Part shown: piece after piece, positions 33,157-46,875 of the stretch
How the letters are laid out: every line of letters begins with the position of its first letter
How positions within the stretch are numbered: the stretch's first letter is position 1
Assembly: GCA_022575985.1 (NCBI GenBank)
Contig: JAKSXM010000007.1
Span: forward strand, 57,566,501 to 57,630,500
DNA length: 64,000 nt
Reading direction: 5' to 3'
Source: Anagrus nilaparvatae
Taxonomy: Eukaryota > Arthropoda > Insecta > Hymenoptera > Mymaridae
Notes under the pieces: generated by a model
The model's database searches: none
What the model was told of the DNA's origin: nothing
The model's input: only the letters and a program-made list of their open reading frames with translations
Made by a program: the position numbers and the translations under genes

Positions 33157-35192
33157 AGTATAGGGGATATTAACTCTTACTTTAACCACTCGTGGCGTCT
33201 AAAGTGTTGCTTTTCTCTATACACGTGCTACTACTTAAAAACGTATTTATTAGTTTGAGTTTACTCAGACTTTCCTTGCCACTCGATGACACTTCGCATG
33301 ACGCGCTAGCCTTCTTCAGACCGTTTCGGGACTGATATTCTCAAATCTCATCTTTGTCAAAAAATCAAAATAAAAAACAAATTTTAAACAAAAAAATTTC
33401 AAAAATTTTATCTTTAATCTACTTTTATTTAGATATTTCTGATTTTTAAATTTGGACCTCCCACCGCTCAGCGCTTCTAATGGGCACTTTATATGTAAAG
33501 AGTTGAAAAGTCCATTCAGATTATTAAACTAAACCCTTTTCCCGTTAATTTGAGAGAATCAAAATCCTTTTATGTTGCCTCCATTTTTGGAAACTTGAAA
33601 AAGAATCACCCATATATATTATTTTTATAATAAAAAATAAATTTATTACGACAAATTCATTGTCTATTCTATTAAAGCTTTACACATAAAATGCTTACCT
33701 ACAATATAACCGTATGAACTTTTAAAACATTTCTTATGTTTTTATAGTATATAAAATTACGTTTCTTATACGTTTTTCTTTTTTGTATAAATATAGCACT
33801 TTATACACATAATTACAAACTTTCTGAAAAGTAGTTTTGATTAAAGTAAGAGGAGGTATATATTATGCATATACATATATTATATATTTTTAGTAAATAT
33901 ACAAAATTTAAGAAATTTAATAAGATCTATATTTAGAGACTTCAGTATTTGCAAATATTATTTTATGTCAATTATAACATAAACATAATAAAAATTTATC
34001 AATAATAAATTATACGTTTCCAAAAAATTGTAACCTTGACAAAAAATAAAATTTTTATATTTTAACATAAAATTTAAATCACGTGATCTAAATAATAACA
34101 CATACACGGTTATGGTTTATACTTTTTTGAATATAGTGCTGAGTAAATTTTTTTCATTTTTGTTCTTCAGCATGTCTCTGAAAAGGTGTAGTTGAAGAAA
34201 TGAAGTCCCAAGAGGCAATATTGGCCCTTAAAGGGCAAAAGGAGATTATTAAAAAACTTATAATTATACACAGAAACTAGTATATCCGAGAGTACATCAA
34301 AAAAAGAATCCACTTGCCACAAGCTAAAATATTCCGCTTGCGGTTAGCGAAATTTTTAAATTTTCAGATTTTCTATGCGAACCAATTTTTAAATTGCTGC
34401 CAAATTTTTAGCTTTGACAAAAATATATTTTATAGATTTCAAAATTTTTACTACAAGCTTAAAGTTTCTAAATATTCTTTATCTTTCTTTCCTTGAGTCA
34501 TTTTTGAGAAATGGCTCTTCAAAGTTAAGAATAAAAATAACCTTTTTTAATAATCATGGAATTGGGACTTTGACTTTAAATTACCATATCTGGTTAAAAA
34601 ATAATTGAAAAATGACGAATAAAGAATAGCTTTTATAAAATTATTGAGATCCATACAGAACCTATTTTCATCGAAAATTGAAATTTTGGCAGCAATTTAA
34701 AAATAAAATGACACATGTACTGTCTAAATCCTAATTTTTTAAACGATCGAAAAATTACCAAATCAAGAAATTTAAAAGTAGTTAGATATTTCTAACATAG
34801 TATTATAATTTGGTAAAATTACTTAAATTTTTGAAATGACAAATTAATAAAATTTTAAAAAACTATATATTTGCAGTATACTTTTTTAAAAAATTAAAAA
34901 ACAACCTCATATATATATATAAAATATAATAAAGCTTTTTTAAAACTAAATCTAGCGATCTAAGTATAGCTCTAAAAATATAAATTTTCTCTCTCTCAAA
35001 CAAACTATAATGCACACCTAGTACAAGAAAATATATTTAGTATTACTATTAAGTTTTACACTTTTGCTCTAAATTTTTTAGTACAATAAAAATATTTTTA
35101 AAAATCAAAATTTTAAATGTATAAAATATTAAATAACATAAAAATTTTATAATTCAAGTTTTAATTTTACTTTAAAAGCTTAAAATTAAACA
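33157..35192. other. Gene-free upstream region of the glutamate receptor
   Basis: AT-rich. Contains a partial copy of the CTTGCGG-core MITE (about 34305-34360) and a loose fold-back at 34370-34720 similar to 7915-8345. AADAT exon 1 was searched for here and not found. No TATA/initiator site can be placed with confidence. Confidence 0.4.
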
Positions 35193-37922
35193 ATGAATTA
35201 CATACAATTAATTATTATTTTAACATATACAACAATAATAAAAGCCGGTTTTCGTTTAAAAGTTGGTGCAATATTTCATAAAGGTGATGAAGAATATATT
35301 GGTATATTTGAGCAAGCAATAAATGACTGGAATTCAGAACATGGTGGTACAGTAACAATAGATGTTATTAAAAGAATAGATGTTGAAGTTGATAGTTATA
35401 AAACAGTTAAAACAATGTGTTCAATAATGGATGAAGGTATTGTTGCTATGTTTGGACCAAGAGAGTATATACAAAGGCAAATAGTTGCTAATATTGCTGC
35501 AAGATATAACATTCCACACATAACATATAGTTTTCAAAAAGAAGGTTCACGTAATATTCATACACATTCCAGTATCAATACTTACCCTGGTAGTTTAACA
35601 TTAAGCAATGCTATATCATCAACTGTACAATTAATGAATTGGCATTCTTATTCTATTGTTTTTCAAACAAATGATGCTATATCTAGAATACATCAAACAT
35701 TACAAGATCAAAATGATGATAAATATTTAGGTTCGTTAAGAGAATTAAAACCATTAAGTAAAATAAAAGAATTGAAATCTGAAAAAGAACGTACTAAAGT
35801 ATATGAAACATTGATTAAACAAATTAAAAGATCAGCGCAATATAGTTTATTGTTAGATATTGAAACTGAAAATTTAAATAAATTTTTAACTATAATGAAA
35901 AAAATGGGTTTGATGGGTGATTATTTTATGTGTTTGTTAACTAATTTAGATGCTACTAAAACTGATATTAAAACATTTAATTCTGATGATTCAGTTGGTA
36001 ATATAACGTTATTTAAATTTATAAAAGATGATTCGGAATTTTTAACAACTGAAGCTGCAGTACTTTATGACGCTGTTATTGCGTATGGACAAGCGGTTAA
36101 AAATTATATACGTGAATTAACACCACAACAATCTACAAGATTTAAAAATTATCCACCATTAATTTGTCATACTAATGATAAATATGAATTTGGTGACGGT
36201 ATTAAAACAATGTATAAAAAAAAGACAAAACATGGTAAAAATACTGGTCTTTTTACATTTGATGAAAATGGTGAAAGAAATTTTGAACTTGAAATAATAA
36301 ATACACAAGCTGGTAATCAAAATACTGTTGGTTTTTGGAAAAATAATCGTATTATAATGTCAAAAAATGAAAATGAATTTGATAAAAAATTAAAAGAGGC
36401 TGCTAAACATAAAATTTTTAAAATATCAACTAAAGTTGGACCACCATATGTTATACCATTAGAAGATGGTGCAACAACTGGACGTTTGATTGGTGAAAAA
36501 AGATTCGATGGTTATTGTATTGATTTAATAACAAAAATTGAAGAATTTCTTGGAATAAAATGTGAATTTGAACTTGTACCAGATGGTCAGCATGGATCAT
36601 ATAATCCAAAAACTAAACAATGGAATGGTTTAATTAGAGAATTGATAGACTTAAAAGCAGATTTTGCGATATGCGATTTTACGATAACGTCAGAAAGGCA
36701 AAGTGCAGTTGACTTTACCGCACCATTTATGAATTTAGGTATTGCAATTTTATTTAGTAAATCTGAAAGAGAAAAACCTGAATTATTTGCATTCATGTCT
36801 CCTTTATCAACCGAAGTTTGGATGTATATGGCAACAGCATATTTGTGTGTATCATTGATGTTATTTTTTGCAGCACGTATAGCTCCTGGAGAATGGCAAA
36901 ATCCTCATCCATGTAAAGAAGCAACTGAATTAGAAAATAATTTTAACATTATGAACTCAATGTGGTTAACTATTGGTTCTCTTATGCAACAAGGATCTGA
37001 TATTTTACCAGTAACAACATCCGTTCGTATGATAACAGCTATGTGGTGGTTTTTTGTGCTTATTATGGTTTCAAGTTATACTGCTAATCTAGCTGCTTTT
37101 TTAACAGCAGTTAAAATGGAAGATTCAATAAATGACGTTCAAGATCTTGCTAAACAAACTAAAATATCTTATGGTGCGTTAAAAGATGGTTCTACGTACT
37201 CATTTTTTAAAAATTCTAATACATCGTTGTATCAACGTCTTTTTAATACAATGAGTGATGCTAAACCTTCTGTTTTTACAAAATCAAATGACGAAGGCGT
37301 AGATCGTGTAATTAAAGGAAAAAGAAAATACGCTTTTTTCATGGAATCTACGTCTATTGAATACCAAATAGAAAGGCATTGCGAATTAACGATGGTTGGA
37401 GGTCTTTTAGATAATAAGGGATATGGAATAGCAATGCCACCTAATTCACCATACAGAACAATGATCAGTACAGCAATATTACATTTACAAGAAAAAGGTG
37501 AACTTCAAGAATTAAAAAACAAATGGTGGAAAGAAATGGGAGGCGGAAAATGTGACTCAGAAAGCGATGAACCAGCCAATTCGAATGAACTTGGTATGGC
37601 TCACGTTGGTGGTGTTTTTTTAGTATTAATGTTTGGTTGCTTATTTTCGGCTTTAATTGCTTCGATTGAATTTCTTTGGAATATAAGAAAAGTTGCGATT
37701 GAAAAGAAAATTGCACCATGGCAAGCTCTTATCGAAGAGGTTCAATTTGTGATTGATATTAAGCAAACTCAAAAACCAGTACCTAATGCATCATCTTCTA
37801 GAAGATCAACCCCTTCACAAAATGTAGATACGGATGATTCGAAAAGCGTGTCAAAAAAATCAATTCAACTTCAAAGAGTTGATATTGTTAATGAAACTGC
37901 TTCTGCTATCGAAGAAGTTTAA
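35193..37922 (+). CDS. Kainate-type ionotropic glutamate receptor subunit, single exon
   Basis: Predicted ligand-gated cation channel of the plasma membrane, 909 residues, normal length for a full iGluR. Domains in order: hydrophobic signal (1-19), amino-terminal domain (~22-390), ligand-binding S1 (~405-525) with FTITSER holding the glutamate-carboxylate arginine (~502), M1 (~541-562), pore loop with SLMQQG (unedited Q at the Q/R site), M3 with SYTANLAAFLTA (~616-640), S2 with the ligand glutamate in MEST (~717) and cysteines, M4 (~805-830), and a Ser-rich cytoplasmic tail. The kainate-type LVPDG-like segment and TTEAA...YDAV in the ATD favour the kainate/GluRII group over NMDA. The insect-style ICDFTIT replaces vertebrate APLTIT. 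Unlike its multi-exon neighbours it has no intron, suggesting retroposition or wholesale intron loss. No frameshift or stop, so it appears functional. Subtype not resolved. Confidence 0.93.
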   Translation: MNYIQLIIILTYTTIIKAGFRLKVGAIFHKGDEEYIGIFEQAINDWNSEHGGTVTIDVIKRIDVEVDSYKTVKTMCSIMDEGIVAMFGPREYIQRQIVANIAARYNIPHITYSFQKEGSRNIHTHSSINTYPGSLTLSNAISSTVQLMNWHSYSIVFQTNDAISRIHQTLQDQNDDKYLGSLRELKPLSKIKELKSEKERTKVYETLIKQIKRSAQYSLLLDIETENLNKFLTIMKKMGLMGDYFMCLLTNLDATKTDIKTFNSDDSVGNITLFKFIKDDSEFLTTEAAVLYDAVIAYGQAVKNYIRELTPQQSTRFKNYPPLICHTNDKYEFGDGIKTMYKKKTKHGKNTGLFTFDENGERNFELEIINTQAGNQNTVGFWKNNRIIMSKNENEFDKKLKEAAKHKIFKISTKVGPPYVIPLEDGATTGRLIGEKRFDGYCIDLITKIEEFLGIKCEFELVPDGQHGSYNPKTKQWNGLIRELIDLKADFAICDFTITSERQSAVDFTAPFMNLGIAILFSKSEREKPELFAFMSPLSTEVWMYMATAYLCVSLMLFFAARIAPGEWQNPHPCKEATELENNFNIMNSMWLTIGSLMQQGSDILPVTTSVRMITAMWWFFVLIMVSSYTANLAAFLTAVKMEDSINDVQDLAKQTKISYGALKDGSTYSFFKNSNTSLYQRLFNTMSDAKPSVFTKSNDEGVDRVIKGKRKYAFFMESTSIEYQIERHCELTMVGGLLDNKGYGIAMPPNSPYRTMISTAILHLQEKGELQELKNKWWKEMGGGKCDSESDEPANSNELGMAHVGGVFLVLMFGCLFSALIASIEFLWNIRKVAIEKKIAPWQALIEEVQFVIDIKQTQKPVPNASSSRRSTPSQNVDTDDSKSVSKKSIQLQRVDIVNETASAIEEV

Positions 37923-40900
37923 AATTTTAACTATTGGACAGTTAAAATTTAGTTAATTATTGAATACATAATTTTAATTATTTTAGTAAAATTATTATTA
38001 AATTTTGCATACATTGAAAAAAAAAACTTAATGTTGTAGAAGTTTTAAAAAAGCAAATAAAATAGCTATTTTCTAACGTATTTATTTTTGCAGAATGCGA
38101 AAGTTTAAGGCCCGTAGAGTAGCCTCAAGTGTCACTAATTGTATTCGGTTTAGTAAACTTTTTATATCAAGTTTAGAACAATGATTTATACGAAAGGGGC
38201 AAAAAATACGGGACGCACAGGTAAGAAAGTAGTCTTTTTCTGCCCAAGTTTTGAAAACCCCAAGTGAGTGAACAAGTTTTATAAAATTATTTTTAAGTTT
38301 AAACCTTTTGCAATCGTTTAAATGGAAACAAATCTACATGTAAGCAGAGTGTCCAAAGACTTTTATTTTTTGTAATAATAGCAAAAGTCGAATTTTGCAT
38401 TATTATATATTTTCGCCCCTACTAGGTCAAATAACTTCATTTTGTAGTAGCGTACTGAAATTCTGCCAATAAAAGTCTCTCGCAGAGTCTTTTAAACAGC
38501 TTAAATACAAACAGGTATCAGAGCCATTTTTACCAGCACGTCAAGTATGCCAGAGTGGCAGTGGGATGAAGTAAAAACGGACCTGACAGCTATAACATAA
38601 TATATATAATATATGATGTATATTATAACAGGCTAAAATTCCTCAATTTTTTCTCCTGAGCTAAAAATAAGAAAAATTGTTTTTTTTTTTAGAAAATTAG
38701 ACAATTGTCCAGTGTAAATATAAGAAATTTTTGGCATGGAACTCTCATATTGAATAATTAAAAATTTTGTTATTATTACTATTATTTATTATTAGATCGT
38801 TCTTATGTAGGTATAGTGAAAAATTAGATTTTAAAATAGCTTTTAAAATTTATTTAATGTATTTATCGACAAATTATTTTTAGAAAGTAAAATTATAACA
38901 AAATCTTAACATATCAACAAAAATAAACTAATTATTTATTAAAGCATTTAATTTTTAAGAATGATTTTAAAAATGGATTTCACAAGCATTTTTTCTTTGA
39001 TTTGTTAAATTTGTTAATTTTTTGTAGAATTTAAAAATGTATTTGTAATCATAAAACGTCTACGATTGTACAGAATCTAGAAATGTATGGAAAATATTTA
39101 TTATTATTGGTATTAAATATATTTTGTAAAGAAAAATTCACTAAGATTTAAAAAGCTTTTTTACAAATTTGAATACTTTTTGTATAATATTGTTCTAATG
39201 AAAATTTGTAAACTCTTACGATTTTCAGAAATTTTTTTTACATTTTCTATGTTGAATTTTATCCCATTCTATTAATTTTAAATGCTCCTATAAGTATATT
39301 ATTAAATAGTGCATTTTAAAACAAGTTTTTAAACATACTGTTTTTAATGCAGGATGGAGAAGTATAAATATAGGTAACCTAAGTCCCTAAATTGAAATTA
39401 TTCTAAGTCCATTCGACCCCTCTCAAAATATGGCACATTTGAACCCCCCCCCCCCCCCCAAATGACTTGAAATATCTCCCTGCCTATAAACATGTTCCAT
39501 GTTAAAAGGGGGGATATTTTTTCACCAAATCTTCTGCTACAAATAAAATCGAAATTAGCTGAATACCAAAAAAAAGCTGCCATATACATACATACACACA
39601 CACACACACATACATGCACCCATATGCATACTTTTTTTTAAAACCAATTTTTCAGCTTCCAGAGATGCTTATAATATGTAAAAAATAAAATATCAAAGAT
39701 TATATACCTATCACAATGGTTCCTATTGTATGAAAAGGAACCAAAATTGTTAAAATGATTAAAATTTTTTTCCAATCATTTACTTGGATTTGAACATTAT
39801 TATATACATAATTAATTTATTTAAATTTTAAAGCCACTTTTATAATTATAAGCTATATCATGTTGTTAAAGAATTATAAATTAAATCATATTTAATTCAA
39901 AGAAAAATGATCTAGATCGCATTTAAATAATTATATTGATTTGTTAGATGCTATTTTGTACAAAAACAATTATTTTAATAGATGTTAGATTATTTGAATC
40001 AATAATTTTGCAAATCTTAAAAAATTGTGTAAATAAAGTTTCTTAAAAAAATTATATTTTGTGTAATATTTATTTTAAAAACCATAGAAGTATCTACTTC
40101 TATGTTAAAAACCCAAAATATTTTAAAATTCCTAATATATATTGTAAGTTCTTATAATTCTGGACATTGAATCAATTAGCTCTTTATATAATGTTATTTT
40201 AAAATCGAATCTAAAAAATCGAAAAATTTTATAAAATAATATAATAACTTTATAAAGTCACTGATTTCATGATTTCACTGTGACATATATATTATGTAAT
40301 ATAATATATAGGTGCTTTTCACAGAAAAGATATACATACTGCCCTATTTAAAGGGGTATATATAATTTATATACTTATAATATGTCCAAATCAACTTCAC
40401 GTATATTTACAAAAAATTTTCTTGAACATGTACGTTGAAAATGTCAAATGTCAAAACCGTTCGCTGACATTATTTAAATTTTTCTGAAAGGTGCATCACA
40501 ACGTATTTAGGTCCCAAAAATACATTTTTTTCAACGAAATAAAATTTTATGCAGTTCTCTTACCGTATAGTCATATTCAAGTCTGTACTACGGTTTTAGC
40601 TATTTTTAAGCTTCCCGTGTTTTTCTTATGCACTTGAAAGCTCTGCGGCACCTTTTTTCTGCTAAACTATTCATACATAAGCTGTAAAAAATTAAAATTT
40701 TAATAATAAAAGCTTTATCAACGAAAATTTTAAATGTTTAATTATTATAATGCTTATACAGAATAAAAATGTTAAAACTGTCCAGGTAGTTTTTTCAAAA
40801 TGTATGCAATATTTTAATTAATGCATCTTGTTCAGTAACGTGTTTTGATGAAAAAATAAGGTACCTAAAGTATGAGAAAATTTTTTGGATTCAATTAAGA

Positions 40901-41605
40901 GCTATATTTAAATATTAGACTCCAAACATCAGAACCGTCCACATAAATAAAAAATCCCAGAAGAATAACAAGTAGAATAAATTGTAAGTGTTTTGCCGTA
41001 AGTAAATAGTAAAATATATACAGTTTCTGTGAAAAGGACCCATATATACCTTTTCTTCAATTTCTTTTGAAACTGCTTATTGAATCATTTCTTGGGATAC
41101 AGGTGGTTTTTCATTCCTTTTAAATATCAATTTACTCTGACTGCTGCATGTTAGGAAAATCGAGGTTGTGGATTATTAAATAAATATTCCTTTTATATTA
41201 ATTATAACAAATCAAAATTATATTTATTTATCTTAAAATACATCTTAACTCTTTTACAATTCTATATCAAATGACTCATTTAAATTCTTATTTTTCTCTA
41301 CACAACATTACTCTTATACACACATCCCTTTTTAATCTTTTCTAAAATAAAAACATAGTATCGGTATGAACTACAATACATATATGAATGTTCTGATAAC
41401 GAAAACTGAATTTGGGAAAAACCCTTACCAAAATCAGCAAAAACTACTTCTTTTTAAGGGTGTTTACAGTATTTTAACATGGAACATATTTATAGGGAGA
41501 GGGTACTTCAGAACTTGAAAATTAAGGGGGGGTAAAATTTGTCCTTTTTAAGGGGTGGGGGGGGGGTGAAATAAGACTTATTATAATAATTGGGTATAAG
41601 CATAT
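37923..41605. other. Gene-free interval
   Basis: A candidate AATAAA lies at 38056 for the receptor. A poly-C tract is at about 39446-39462. 39575-39745 is a worn 5'-end fragment of the GGTTCCTC family (CACACA run, AAAACC...TTTTCAGCTTCC, then GGTTCCTATTGTATGAAAAGGAACC). The remainder is AT-rich with no recognisable gene. Confidence 0.5.
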
Positions 41606-43376
41606 TACTCCAGGCAAATCAATGGGGGGGGTCGATTTTTTCCCCACTAATTAGGTTTGTTCCCCTTTAAGATTTTTGGGTCGCTGAACACGAATTTCGG
41701 GGTCCCGGAGACCGTCTAAGGGTAAATTTGCAAATTTACCCTTTTAAGGGGTATTTTAACAATATTTTTAACAGGAGTTATAAATAACAATTTAAGCAGA
41801 TTATAATAGGTTTTTTGGCTCACTAATCACGAATTTGAGGGTCCCAAGTGTGTAAAGTTGATTAAACACCCTTAAATTTGCAAATCAACCCTTATTTTTG
41901 CAAACTTTATATCCAAGCCTTTTCAATCGGCAGGATCATGATTTTATAGGTTTTTGGGGTCGTTAATTACGAATTTGTGGGTTTTAACTTAATAAAGTTG
42001 GTCAAACACCCTTAAATTTGCAAATCAACCCTTATTTTTGCAAACTTTATATCCAAGCCTTTTCAATCGGCAGGATCATGATTTTATAGGTTTTTGGGGT
42101 CGTTAATTACGAATTTGTGGGTTTTAACTTAATAAAGTTGGTTAAACACCCTTAAATTTGCAAATCAACCCTTATTTTTGCAAAATTCATACCCAGGCCC
42201 TTTCAAACGGCAGGGTCATGATTTATTAGGTTTTTGGGGTTGCTAATTACGAATTTAGAGGTTTAAACTTCATAAAATTGATTAAACACCCTTAAATTTG
42301 CAAATCAACCCTTATTTTGCAAAATTCATATCCAAGCCCTTTCAAACGGCTGGATCATGATTTAATAGGTTTTTGGGGTTTCTAATTATGAATTTAGAGG
42401 TTTAAACTTTAAACTTAAGAGAATTTATTTTTAATGCTTTGCTTCTAAGATCATAAATTAATTATATAAACTGAACGCAATTGTTACTAAAATCAATAAA
42501 GAAAATTTTTAAATTTAACAAAGGAATTTTTTTAATTAAACCTTTCACTAATTTTTTTTAGTTTGATAACCCAAATTCATAGTTTTCAACATAAAAAGAC
42601 TGTTAAAGAAAGTTTGTTTTTCATTTTAAAAGGCTTGTATACTAAATTTTGCAAATTAAGGGTCAATTAGCAAATTTAAGGATGTTTAATAAATTTTATG
42701 AAGTTTAAACCTCTAAATTCATAATTAGCAACTCCAAAAACCTATTAAATCATGACCCAGCCGTTTAAAAGGGCTTGGATATGAATTTTGCAAAAATAAG
42801 GGTTGATTTGCAAATTCAAGGGTGTTTAATCAATTTTATGAAGTCAAAAACCCTAAATTCATAATTACCAACCTCAAAAACCTAATAAATCATGATCCTG
42901 CCGATTGAAAAGGCTTGGGTATAAAGTTTGCAAAAATAAGGGTTGATTTGCAAATTTAAGGGTGTTTAATCAATTTTATTAAGTTAAAACCCACAAATTC
43001 GTAATTAACGACCCCAAAAACCTATAAAATCATGATCCTGCCGATTGAAAAGGCTTGGATATAAAATTTGCAAAAATAAGGGTTGATTTGCAAATTTAAG
43101 GGTGTTTAATCAACTTTACACACTTGGGACCCTCAAATTCGTGATTAATGAGCCAAAAAACCTATTATAATCTGCTTAAATTGTTATTTATAACTCCTGT
43201 TTAAAATATTGTTAAAATACCCCTTAAAAGGGTGAATTTGCAAATTTAAGGGTGTTCCACCCTTAGACGGTCTCCGGGACCCCGAAATTCGTAATCAGCG
43301 ACCCAAAAAACATAAAGGGGAACAAACCTCATTAGTGGGGAAAAAATCACCCTAAATCCCGTGATTTGCCTGGAGT
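41606..43376. repeat. 1.77-kb fold-back of 140-bp tandem units
   Basis: Ends TACTCCAGGCAAATCA and TGATTTGCCTGGAGTA are exact inverse complements. Inside, the left arm has 140-bp units: the motif CTTAAATTTGCAAATCAACC recurs with starts at 41871, 42011, 42151 and 42291. The right arm (about 42660-43270) has the same units inverted, and the outermost segments (GTCCCGGAGACCGTCTAAGG at 41702 versus its complement at 43262) also pair. No coding. Confidence 0.85.
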
Positions 43377-44564
43377 ATATATAAATAAATAAAATACTTT
43401 TAAAAGACTTTGAAAAATCTGGGCTTAAGGACTTAGAATAATACAGGTTTATGGACTTAGAATAATATCTTGAAATAATTCAGGCAGGGATTTGGAATAA
43501 TTTAGGTTTAGGGAATCAAAATAGTTTGGGTTTAGAATCTTAACAGCAAGTGAGGTGATAATTACAAATTATAAAAATAGAAAATTGTATTATGTTGAGT
43601 AACATTTGTATTATATCAAATTATATCTAGTCCTCATCTGGAAGTAAACATGTTCCATGCATTTAGGTTGTGTTTACACAAACCGGTTATAAGTTTTTTT
43701 TAAAGTAAAGCTAAAATTCTCTGATAAATTCTATTATTTAAAAATTAGATAAAAAGTACCCTCGAACTTTTTTATTATAGACCAAAAATGGGATGCAAAA
43801 GGCTTATCATAGAGGGCGTAAAATTACCCCCAATAAATACAATTTTTTCCGAAACTATAATTAAAAAAATACTGTGGCTATTTAATTATTTTCCAACAAC
43901 TTTTTGCTTATAAAACATTATTCGTTATCTCATCAGTTGGGTATACCTCTAAATTAAAAAGAAACTAAAAAAAACTTATATCGAAAACGACGATCTCGTT
44001 CCAGAAAAGTCTTGACCAAAAAATTTTTTTAAATCTTAAAAATGTTCCCACAAAAATTTTCGATTTGGCTGCAATTCAAAAATTTAGCTTTTTACATAAA
44101 TTGAAACTATTTATTTTAAAACTATTTAAACTACTTTACAAACTATTTTTTTTAAATAAAAGCCATTAGCTTCGTCATCTACAAATTTAAATAGTCAAAA
44201 AAATTTTGTTAATTATTTATTACAACAATATAAAGAATTTAAATAATTTATAACAATATTTATTACATCGAAAAAAAAACCGCTTGCGACCGTCGGAATT
44301 CTGTTTGCCACTAGCAGAACTCCGATTGCGGCTGGAGGAATTTTTTTTTTCTTACTCAAGTAAATGACTTGAAACTTCACTTAAAACGTAAAGAAAATTT
44401 AAAAAAAAAATTGTTTTTCTTTCTTTTTAAAAAATTTAGCCCTTTCTACACCAGAAGAAAAGTGGAGATTAAATCTAGTCTAGCATTGTTATAGTTAAAT
44501 ATATAGTGTAGTTGCGGATTTTTGACGATTAATCGTGAATAACTCTCAACTACACTATAAAACT

Positions 44565-44815
44565 TTTATAAAAAAAATTTTCTTCCTAGCGGGTCGAAAA
44601 CACTTTTTTCGGCCCGCAACGAGATCGAAAAAAATGCGTTTTCTCCCCACTGAGAAAGAAAATTTTCGTTTTGTCCATGGGAACAAAAAAAGAATAACCT
44701 AGATCGCAGTTTACCATCCTCGGCTTCGCCTCGGATGCTAATTAACGTGCAATCTGAGCCATTCTTTTTTTTTGCTCCCTTGGATAAAAATGTACTATTT
44801 TTAAAAAATTTTTTT
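44565..44815 (-). repeat. ~240-bp GC-rich dispersed repeat, copy 1
   Basis: Inverse of the segment at 59088-59325 with high identity. It contains an internal hairpin (AGATCGCA ... TGCGATCT type arms around a CCTCGGCTTCGCCTCGG palindrome). Both copies give an open frame encoding the same ~75-residue string, but this follows from sequence identity; there is no start context, intron or known domain. Sharply richer in GC than its surroundings. Confidence 0.6.
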
Positions 44816-45194
44816 TGCACTTTAGGACATTTGCAATCGTTTGAGCAAGAAAAAAAATCCCTTTAGCTTTTCTTCTTAGTGCATATATAGAATCTATTTT
44901 TAAGAATATTACTTTTCATTTTCAGCATTCTTAATTTAAAATATGAACTCACGATCATTATTACGATAACTTCTCAATAGAGGGAAGTATGTCGCAGTGT
45001 CAAACTCGAGATCCATAAAAAATATTTTATAATAATATGGCAAGGGGGGCAGAGAGGAGAAGAGTATGATGTAGGCAAAAAAATTTATAAAGATAATGAA
45101 GGTTTAATAAATTGTCTTCTTTATATAATAATTTTATTAAAATTTACTTAAAATTTTATAAATATAAATATTTTTTTCTTAATTATTTACTAAA

Positions 45195-46417
<1,223 letters not shown>

Positions 46418-46875
46418 AAAAAATTATTTTATTAAATAAAATAGTCTATATATATTTTTCTATGCTCAGAAAAAAATCTTTTTATTCTGCTTTGTAAATA
46501 AATATAATGATATATATTTAAATTAGATAAATTTGATGTTATTAAATTTTGTTAAATAATTGTGGTGCGTTTGTTTCAGACAATAAAAAACAACTTTTTC
46601 ATAGTTTTTTTTTTAAACAAATTTTTTATTTTCATTGTAAACCAATATAATAAATAAATCGATTCTATTTAATTTAAAAATTGTAAAAAAGTTGCAATAT
46701 AACTTTGGTTTTTATACATTTCATTGAAAAAAAATGATGCTACAAAAAAAAATTTAATTGAGCTTATAAAAAACATAACAAACTTTAATACTTCAAATAT
46801 TCAATATTTCACCGTATAAAAAAGAAAACTATAAATTTTATAATTGTAATTTTTAGACAGCCGTTTTTGAAAAAT

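Noticed and set aside
35193..37922. NMDA receptor identity for the glutamate receptor
   Set aside because: The amino-terminal domain, FTITSER segment and M3/S2 sequence fit the kainate/GluRII group; NMDA pore Asn and NMDA-specific features are absent.
41606..43376. CRISPR-like array
   Set aside because: Units are 140 bp, inverted between arms, with no unique spacers, in a eukaryotic genome.
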